Positions 14,104 through 18,656 of a DNA stretch of 18,656 bases are shown piece after piece. Position numbers and translations under genes: made by a program. The notes beneath the pieces were generated by a model. The model was not told the DNA's origin. It did not search any database and saw only the letters and a program-made list of their open reading frames with translations. Every line of letters starts with the position of its first letter. The first letter of the stretch is position 1. Origin of the DNA: JAWXUU01 sp044426045 (lineage in GTDB: Bacteria; Bacillota; Clostridia; Christensenellales; CAMQZB01). The stretch is from positions 1 through 18,656 of the forward strand of contig JAWXUX010000023.1 in the NCBI GenBank assembly GCA_044426045.1. The letters run 5' to 3'.

Positions 14104-15318
14104 CTATGCAAGCCCTGCAACAATTACATCCACTAATTCTTCGATATCTATTGTGTTAGATTCGCTGTGTTCAAAATAGCGTAGATTTATCACTACGTTA
14201 TCTTTTTGCATTATCACGCATTTGAAAAATTGTGTTTCTAAATATGCTGATATATAATCCACTTGGGAATTGGATATTTCTATCTCTTCAAAATAGTCAC
14301 TTTGTTTTGCTTGTTTATAATATTCATTCGCAATTTGGTTTGCGAGCCATGCGCTTTTGGTTTCGTGGTAGTCGATATATAGCGATGCGGATATTGATTT
14401 TCCATCCACAGTTTTTATGGTTGCAGTTTCTTGATATTCTGCATTATATGGCGCAAGAACGTCGCTCCATTCAAATACCGAGTTGCTGCTTCCCCACATA
14501 TCGATTGGATAGTAGGAATCAACTTCCCCTGCAAAATCAGCAAGGGTTGTGAACTTGAAACTTTCGCTGTATTCTTGCAAACTCACTCTGCCGTTTTCCT
14601 TGTCTCCAATTGTTCCAAAAATCACCAAAACCATTATGCACGCTATCAAGATTATTGCCAAAATTTTTGTGCATATCGCTAGAAAATATTTTTGTCTTCC
14701 CCTTTTCCAATCTTTGCCGTGATCAATTTCCTCGCCATTTTGCAATCTTGTTTTCAGCTTTGCAAGGTGAACATAACTCGCCACACTTGTTGCAACACAA
14801 TACAAAATAGCTATTGCCAAAATGGCAAACCACACTGTTCCAATTTCTATCATAGCATTAAATAAACCACAGTTCAATCGCAAAAGCGGATAGATAACAA
14901 ACCAAACCAATGCGAATATCACCGATGAAAACTGACGTTTTTTCACTTCATTGATTGCAATCGCTTGCACTGCTGGATCGGTGTTCAGTTCTCTTTGCCC
15001 TGCATTTTCCGATACGTAGATATGGAAATCATGAAATTTAGTTATGTATTCCCACCCAAGCTGCCGACTCGTTTCAACAGCTTCGCTGTCTGGCTCGCCC
15101 ATGTCGCCGCTCCATATGCTTGGGCTTGTTGCTATGCCTTCTAGCCTATAAGATAGGTTTTTGGAATGAGTCTTTTCAAATGAAAACACGCCTGCAATAA
15201 AGCCAGATTCTTTGAGAATCAGCCCCTCTTTTGCCATATCACATAAAAAACTTTCCACCCCTTCAATGTCATAAACAGGGCAAGGACACAATTTATATAC
15301 CGTTTTGTTATTCTTCAT
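14104..15318 (-). CDS. DUF2812 membrane protein
   Basis: This 404-residue protein has an N-terminal cytoplasmic DUF2812 domain (about 1-125). Landmarks are YDIEGVESFLCDMAKEGLIL, a strand FSFEK, then ETSRQLGWEYITKFHDFHIYVS and LNTDP. Three membrane helices follow at about 130-150, 155-185 and 210-238, then a 165-residue C-terminal domain that should face outward. DUF2812 genes usually follow a PadR gene, and here the two overlap by 11 bases. A role as membrane partner or target of the PadR regulator is likely but unproven. The extra C-terminal outer domain matches nothing I know. Confidence 0.87.
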   Translation of the reverse strand: MKNNKTVYKLCPCPVYDIEGVESFLCDMAKEGLILKESGFIAGVFSFEKTHSKNLSYRLEGIATSPSIWSGDMGEPDSEAVETSRQLGWEYITKFHDFHIYVSENAGQRELNTDPAVQAIAINEVKKRQFSSVIFALVWFVIYPLLRLNCGLFNAMIEIGTVWFAILAIAILYCVATSVASYVHLAKLKTRLQNGEEIDHGKDWKRGRQKYFLAICTKILAIILIACIMVLVIFGTIGDKENGRVSLQEYSESFKFTTLADFAGEVDSYYPIDMWGSSNSVFEWSDVLAPYNAEYQETATIKTVDGKSISASLYIDYHETKSAWLANQIANEYYKQAKQSDYFEEIEISNSQVDYISAYLETQFFKCVIMQKDNVVINLRYFEHSESNTIDIEELVDVIVAGLA

Positions 15319-15628
15319 TCACAGCCTCACTTTGTGCATCAAGCACGCATTGTTTCAACCTTGCAAGTTCATTTTGATACGCAACTTCGCCCTTTTCTGT
15401 TATTGCATATGTTCTCTTGCGTCCGTCAACATCAACTTCTTTGATATATTTTTCCTTTTCAAACTTTCCAAGAATCGTATAAAGTGTGGCTGGACCTATC
15501 AAAATCCTGCTTGATGTTTGCTTTTCAATAAATTTCACAATATCAATTCCACACATATCCCCGCTTTTGAAAGACATCAGCACATAAAACATCGATTCAG
15601 TTAAAACTTCCATCATTTTCTTTGGCAT
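15308..15628 (-). CDS. PadR-family transcriptional regulator (DUF2812 operon)
   Basis: This 106-residue PadR-type winged-helix protein contains LTESMFYVLMSFKSGDMCGIDIVKFIEK, GPATLYTILGKFEKEKYIKEV and the wing DGRKRTYAITEKGEVAYQNE. It should bind DNA as a dimer and repress its own operon. An upstream in-frame ATG at 15661 falls inside the operator, at about the expected transcription start. The ATG at 15628 is preceded by GAGGAGAG and gives the normal PadR N-terminus MPKKMMEV, so I use it. Confidence 0.9.
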   Translation of the reverse strand: MPKKMMEVLTESMFYVLMSFKSGDMCGIDIVKFIEKQTSSRILIGPATLYTILGKFEKEKYIKEVDVDGRKRTYAITEKGEVAYQNELARLKQCVLDAQSEAVNEE

Positions 15629-15639
15629 TTTTCTCTCCT

Positions 15640-15698
15640 CAATATCGTTTAACGATATCATATAACGATATTGTAGCAGATGAATGATGTATTGTCAA
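15640..15698 (-). promoter_or_regulatory. PadR-DUF2812 promoter with three half-site operator
   Basis: TTGACA (15693-15698), 17 bases, TACAAT (15670-15675). CAATATCGTT (15640-15649) and AACGATATTG (15664-15673) form a perfect inverted repeat. A further AACGATAT half-site at 15651-15658 makes a tight inner palindrome with the first. The operator runs from the -10 box into the leader. Confidence 0.85.
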
Positions 15699-15728
15699 GT
15701 AGTTTTTGAAAATATAGTTTGTAGACAC

Positions 15729-15762
15729 AAAAAACCACCGAGATTTTCCTCGGTGGTTTTTT
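15729..15762 (-). terminator. Terminator downstream of DUF1016 remnant
   Basis: AACCACCGAG pairs perfectly with CTCGGTGGTT around a six-base loop, with A and T runs on both sides. It belongs to the same hairpin family as 9573-9604. Confidence 0.85.
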
Positions 15763-15775
15763 GCGATACTATTCA

Positions 15776-16159
15776 TCAAGCATTAGATTTCACACATTCA
15801 TCTTCATAAAAGTTTCGTGCGTTTAAATTTTCGACACGCATCAAAAGGCGATAGTGTGTCCAGCTCAATTCGCCACGCAGTGCGTGGCTTTTTTGGAAAG
15901 TTAGATAAAACTGCCTCATATCTTTAAGGTTAGAAACTTTGAAACCTTTTCCAAATTCTTTAGTCAAATCTTCAGATAATGACTTTATAAGCTCCGCTCC
16001 ATACTCTGCTTTACCTATGCCACCCTGCTTTTCCACAATAGCTTTCCCAATCTCAAAGTAAGCTGAAACCATTGCATTATTCGCAGTTTGATAAACCTTA
16101 TTCCGTGCAGAATACAATATCTCTCTTATATCATCAAATATAAATTTATCTAGGCTCAT
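15776..16159 (-). pseudogene. Truncated DUF1016 (PDDEXK nuclease-type) gene
   Basis: The 127-residue frame is the N-terminal domain of a DUF1016 protein, a family of roughly 350 residues with a C-terminal PDDEXK-nuclease-like domain, found in accessory and defence-associated regions. Landmarks are IFDDIREILYSARNKVYQTA, GKAIVEKQGG, FGKGFKVSNLKDMRQFY and HALRGELSWTHYRLLMRVE. The frame breaks off after ECVKSN, where family members normally continue with W and a helix, and ends at once in A-stop. The following bases match the end of the DinD remnant at 9613, so the nuclease half was lost by deletion. A good promoter remains, so the fragment may still be expressed. Confidence 0.85.
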
Positions 16160-16199
16160 TCGTTTTCCCTCTTTTTAAGAATATTTCATTTTCCAAAAT

Positions 16200-16228
16200 A
16201 GTATATCATGCTAAAATATAAAAGTCAA
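16200..16228 (-). promoter_or_regulatory. Promoter of DUF1016 remnant
   Basis: TTGACT (16223-16228), 17 bases, TATACT (16200-16205) on the minus strand, about 40 bases before the ATG at 16159. Confidence 0.8.
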
Positions 16229-16276
16229 GATTCATCACAAAACTCTTCGCCGATGTTTCAAAGGCGGAGGGTACTC

Positions 16277-16603
16277 CTATAAATCTTGTATTCTCGTTTT
16301 ATCTATTTCACTGTTTTTTGCTAGTTTTTCTCTTTGGCACTTATATATAACAACAAATATCACAGTTGGTATGTTATATATCACAAAGACCAAAATCAAT
16401 GTTAAAATCACTTGCCAAACTTGCGTTCCTGCCATAAAATTCAATAAATAAATCAAAGTGATTATAACTGATAGCGAAAATGAAAGTATCGGCAAAATTC
16501 TGCCAAACCATTTGTTTTTACTCTTTGAAAGATAGCTTTCCAAAAAGCAAAGTCCCACAAATACCGCAATTAATAATATTACTCTTATCATTATTATCTC
16601 CAT
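16277..16603 (-). CDS. Small three-TM membrane protein
   Basis: This 108-residue integral membrane protein has three hydrophobic helices (about 5-22, 36-55 and 63-88) and a charged C-tail (CQREKLAKNSEIDKTR) that is probably cytoplasmic. No family recognised. It follows the DUF2089 gene by 13 bases, with GGGAGG eight bases before the ATG, so it is its operon partner and a probable target or sensor of that regulator. No strong terminator is visible after it; the weak CGCC/GGCG pairing at about 16240-16265 is doubtful. Confidence 0.7.
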   Translation of the reverse strand: MEIIMIRVILLIAVFVGLCFLESYLSKSKNKWFGRILPILSFSLSVIITLIYLLNFMAGTQVWQVILTLILVFVIYNIPTVIFVVIYKCQREKLAKNSEIDKTRIQDL

Positions 16604-16616
16604 AATTTTTACCTCC

Positions 16617-16907
16617 CTATTTCATCTTTTTATATTCGCTAATCAATATCTTAGCTGTGTCAAAATCCAATTTATCTGAAACTGCAAGCCTTTTTATTAG
16701 TGCCACATAAGGCTCTGCTGCATCAGTTTCTGCAATGCGGATTTTTTGAATCAACTTGTCAAGGCGTAGCCTCACCGTTGGATATGTCACACCATAACTT
16801 GTTGCAATTTCTTTCAGCGAACCCGATGCCAAGATAAACTTCTTGATAAAAGCCACATCTTCATCATCAAGCCCCGATATCCATTCAGGAATAATTTCAA
16901 TCGCCAT
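16617..16907 (-). CDS. DUF2089-family helix-turn-helix regulator
   Basis: This 96-residue protein consists of the DUF2089 core. PEWISGLDDEDVAFIKKFIL is followed by the DNA-binding signature ASGSLKEIATSYGVTYPTVR, then LRLDKLIQKI. It lacks the N-terminal zinc-ribbon found in longer members of the family. It is a likely transcriptional regulator. It starts a two-gene operon with a membrane protein and has repeated AT-rich sites over its promoter, suggesting self-control. Ligand unknown. Confidence 0.88.
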   Translation of the reverse strand: MAIEIIPEWISGLDDEDVAFIKKFILASGSLKEIATSYGVTYPTVRLRLDKLIQKIRIAETDAAEPYVALIKRLAVSDKLDFDTAKILISEYKKMK

Positions 16908-16922
16908 ATAAAGCCCCCTTTT

Positions 16923-16963
16923 TTAATAATATTAAGTATATACTATAATAATATTAAAGTCAA
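16923..16963 (-). promoter_or_regulatory. DUF2089 promoter with paired repeats
   Basis: TTGACT (16958-16963), 17 bases, TATACT (16935-16940). A 12-base sequence, TAATAATATTAA, occurs at 16924-16935 and again at 16946-16957, exactly 22 bases (two helical turns) apart, on either side of the -10 box. The first copy extends to a perfect 13-base palindrome (16923-16935). Confidence 0.75.
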
Positions 16964-17003
16964 GCAGTAAATAAAAATAAATTTTATTTACTTTAGGCAA
17001 TAA

Positions 17004-17039
17004 AAAATCCACCAACGCTAATTAACATTGGTGGATTTT
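17004..17039 (-). terminator. Terminator of XRE-membrane protein operon
   Basis: AAAATCCACCAA pairs perfectly with TTGGTGGATTTT around a 12-base loop. The same stem recurs at 18112-18145. Confidence 0.85.
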
Positions 17040-17053
17040 GGCTTATATCTGCA

Positions 17054-17401
17054 TCATTTTTTCTCAAACAACAATCTGCCGACCGCATTTCCTATCAATG
17101 CTACAACTGCATAAATTGCAACGTATACCCACGCGGTGCTGTTGTAGAATATAAAAACTGTCGGAACAAAAAGCAGGGCGACCAAGCCGACATATGCTAG
17201 GTTTATTCCTATCTTTTTGCCTACAAAAAGGCTTATAACAAAACACGCTATTGGCATTGCAAACAGCATTAACAGCATCAATATGCCCGTGTTTCCATTT
17301 GTTAAAAACGCCAAAAGTGGCAAAATATAAAAAGCTATTGCAATCAGCAATATATGAATCCATACTTCTTTCAGTTTTTTGAATTTATCAATTTTATTCA
17401 T
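17054..17401 (-). CDS. Small membrane protein after XRE gene
   Basis: This 115-residue protein has a short basic start and four hydrophobic segments (about 14-34, 38-61, 64-82 and 86-108) ending GRLLFEKK. No family recognised. A GTG at 17416 would also open the frame, but it lies inside the ribosome binding site. The ATG at 17401 has GAGGAG seven bases upstream, so the shorter form is used. It is the last gene of a three-gene unit with a small XRE regulator. Confidence 0.75.
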   Translation of the reverse strand: MNKIDKFKKLKEVWIHILLIAIAFYILPLLAFLTNGNTGILMLLMLFAMPIACFVISLFVGKKIGINLAYVGLVALLFVPTVFIFYNSTAWVYVAIYAVVALIGNAVGRLLFEKK

Positions 17402-17405
17402 TTTT

Positions 17406-17600
17406 TCACTCCTCACTTATAAATAATTCTTCAACGCTCGTGTTCAAAAATTTTGCAAGTTTCATTGCAAGTTCCAATGTTGGGTTATATTTATCGTTTT
17501 CAATAGCAACAATAGTCTGTCTTGTCACGCCAAGTGAATTTGCAAGATCCGACTGTCTGAGCCCCAACGCCTTTCGTTTTTCCTTTATGAAATTTTTCAT
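17406..17600 (-). CDS. Small XRE-family regulator
   Basis: This 64-residue protein consists almost only of a Cro/CI-type helix-turn-helix: IKEKRKALGLRQSDLANSLG, VTRQTIVAIENDKYNPTLEL, then AMKLAKFLNTSVEELF. This compact type is common in Firmicutes next to small membrane proteins, as here on both sides. Its start overlaps the preceding stop by one base (TAATG), so translation is coupled. The palindromes over the operon promoter are its likely binding sites. Confidence 0.93.
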   Translation of the reverse strand: MKNFIKEKRKALGLRQSDLANSLGVTRQTIVAIENDKYNPTLELAMKLAKFLNTSVEELFISEE

Positions 17601-17956
17601 TACATCCTCACCAAAAACATTGTTAAAAACGAGGAAACAACCATCACCGCAAAAACAAACACTATTATCTTGAAAATAGTTTTCATTATAGGGTGATTAC
17701 CTTCACGTTCTTCATCATCTTTCGTAGCTTTATATTTCATTATCATCTTGGAAACACCCTGAACAGATAAAGTGACTGCAACAAGTAAAATTGGAATTAT
17801 ATTCATTTCTTTTCCATCGAGAAAATAACTCGCACTCTCCCACAATCCCCACAAACACAATGCAATATAAACAAAGTGATACGCAATCATTTTAGATTTT
17901 GTGTCAAGCGCCCTTTCCATCTCGTCAGCATTTGGGTTGTTAAAATAATTCTTCAT
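17600..17956 (-). CDS. Three-TM membrane protein preceding XRE gene
   Basis: This 118-residue protein has a cytoplasmic N-terminus (NNPNADEMERALDTKSKMIAY), two adjacent helices (about 25-45 and 52-70), a highly charged loop (KYKATKDDEEREGNHP) and a final helix (about 92-116). No named family. The ATG at 17968 overlaps the GGAGG box; the ATG at 17956 has the normal five-base spacer. As first gene of the operon with the XRE regulator it may sense or modulate it, which is inference. Confidence 0.75.
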   Translation of the reverse strand: MKNYFNNPNADEMERALDTKSKMIAYHFVYIALCLWGLWESASYFLDGKEMNIIPILLVAVTLSVQGVSKMIMKYKATKDDEEREGNHPIMKTIFKIIVFVFAVMVVSSFLTMFLVRM

Positions 17957-17969
17957 AGCTACCTCCATA

Positions 17970-18049
17970 TATAAATGTCAAATACTCTTTACATTTATAT
18001 ACTATCACAGCAAAACAAAAATGTCAATAACTTTTGACATTTTTGTTTT
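17970..18049 (-). promoter_or_regulatory. XRE operon promoter with two palindromes
   Basis: TTGACA (18022-18027), 17 bases, TAGTAT (17999-18004). A perfect inverted repeat with 16-base arms and six-base centre covers 18012-18049 and includes the -35 box. A second, TATAAATGT...ACATTTATA, spans 17970-17999 just below the -10. Both contain TGTCAA/TTGACA, so one regulator could bind both. Confidence 0.85.
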
Positions 18050-18111
18050 AGATTTGCTCTTGTTATATCGCAAGTAAAATATTGTCACAAAAAGCCTGTT
18101 AATATCAAAAA

Positions 18112-18145
18112 AATCCACCAACACAAGTTCGCATTGGTGGATTTA
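18112..18145 (-). terminator. Terminator after membrane-anchored XRE gene
   Basis: AAATCCACCAA pairs perfectly with TTGGTGGATTT, followed by six T on the minus strand. It ends the gene at 18154 and shares its stem with 17004-17039. Confidence 0.85.
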
Positions 18146-18153
18146 GCTTTATT

Positions 18154-18492
18154 TTATCCGATTTGGCTTATTAACTCTTCTGCTGAAATCCCATATAGCT
18201 TTGCAAGCGAGATAAGATTCGATGTACTTGGGTCAGATGTGCCATTCTCCCATTTGGATACTGCTTGACGTGATACGCCCACAGCTTCAGCTACAAATTC
18301 TTGTGTCATTTTGCATTCTACCCTATGCTTTTTTAAAATCTCAGCGAGCGATTGTCTTGTTATTTTTTGTTCATCCCTTACATCGCTAGTTCTTAAATAT
18401 TTCAAGAGTGCTTTAAGCGCAAGAATAATTAACCACACTAAAACACCAATACATATAATATTAAAAATCACTACGATTATTGCTAGAATCAT
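18154..18492 (-). CDS. Membrane-anchored XRE-family regulator
   Basis: This 112-residue protein has an N-terminal membrane helix (about residues 2-30) and a C-terminal Cro/CI helix-turn-helix (about 47-109: SLAEILKKHRVECKMTQEFV, AEAVGVSRQAVSKWENGTSD, then LAKLYGISAEELI). The order is the reverse of the common layout, where the DNA-binding domain comes first. It would hold the DNA-binding domain at the inner membrane face. It is a single-gene unit with its own promoter and terminator. The AAAGGA ribosome binding site is about 12 bases from the ATG; a later start cannot be excluded, but the next in-frame methionine (about residue 62) would cut into the DNA-binding domain. Confidence 0.85.
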   Translation of the reverse strand: MILAIIVVIFNIICIGVLVWLIILALKALLKYLRTSDVRDEQKITRQSLAEILKKHRVECKMTQEFVAEAVGVSRQAVSKWENGTSDPSTSNLISLAKLYGISAEELISQIG

Positions 18493-18521
18493 TTTTTAAT
18501 CCGTCCTTTTAGTTTTTCTAA

Positions 18522-18530
18522 ATTATATCA
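18522..18530 (-). promoter_or_regulatory. Extended -10 promoter of the last gene
   Basis: The minus strand reads TGATATAAT, an extended -10 box (TGn plus TATAAT at 18522-18527), 30 bases before the start codon at 18492. No good -35 is seen, as is common with extended -10 promoters. The remaining bases to 18656 show no gene. Confidence 0.6.
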
Positions 18531-18656
18531 CACTCACCACAATTACACCACCAACTATTGCGATATTATCAGTTGCATTTTGGTTGCGAATAGATATTTT
18601 TAGTGAAATTTACTATATCGGCACAAAAAGCCCCCGCTCTTGTTTACAAAGTCGGA

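Noticed and set aside
16240..16276. Possible terminator after the small membrane protein at 16277 (CGCC/GGCG pairing).
   Set aside because: The stem is only about four pairs with a large loop and no proper T-run.
18012..18049. The long inverted repeat considered mainly as a terminator.
   Set aside because: It contains the -35 of a well-spaced promoter and resembles the lower palindrome, so an operator is more likely; a dual role stays possible.

Overview
The window looks like chromosome of a low-GC, Gram-positive, gut-type clostridial bacterium. The evidence is AT-rich DNA, strong AGGAGG ribosome binding sites, TTGACA/TATAAT promoters, compact operons with short overlaps, lipobox lipoproteins, and families typical of gut Clostridia (DUF4358-like, DUF4097/DUF1700/PadR, DUF2812/PadR, DUF2089, small XRE regulators). 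Species cannot be named from sequence alone. I recognise no tRNA, rRNA, CRISPR array or complete mobile element.

Left part (1-7310). A lipoprotein with two DUF4358-like repeats (252-1127, +) converges with an orphan ABC-type substrate-binding lipoprotein (1317-2324, -). Between them lie a bidirectional terminator and a GC-rich palindromic element flanked by direct repeats. Next come a minus-strand pair, a HAD phosphatase fused to a DUF1653 domain plus a nitroreductase (4082 down to 2545), and a divergent pair of operons. The minus arm encodes a small membrane protein and a tail-anchored SH3-like surface protein. The plus arm encodes an MFS transporter, a one-TM peptide and a second copy of the same small membrane protein family.

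Middle (7311-7650). This stretch has no convincing gene, but it holds a complete minus-strand transcription unit: a consensus TTGACA-17-TATAAT promoter, about 190 nt with several hairpins and repeated units, and an intrinsic terminator. It is the best candidate here for an undescribed small RNA.

Right part (7652-18492), all on the minus strand, is a series of regulator-plus-membrane-protein modules: PadR-DUF1700-DUF4097; glycosyltransferase-response regulator-histidine kinase; PadR-DUF2812; DUF2089-membrane protein; membrane protein-XRE-membrane protein; and a membrane-anchored XRE regulator. Most have their own promoter with a palindromic or direct-repeat operator next to it, and hairpin terminators separate most of them. 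This suggests several self-regulated circuits, probably sensing the cell envelope. Two decayed accessory genes sit between modules: the C-terminal end of a DinD-like gene (about 9613-9798) and the N-terminal part of a DUF1016 nuclease-like gene (15776-16159). Their 3' ends share the same sequence, which points to a microhomology deletion.

Several gene starts were moved to the ATG that has a proper ribosome binding site (6916, 11787, 15628, 17401, 17956). The substrate-binding protein appears to start with TTG. All family names come from reading motifs; no database search was run.
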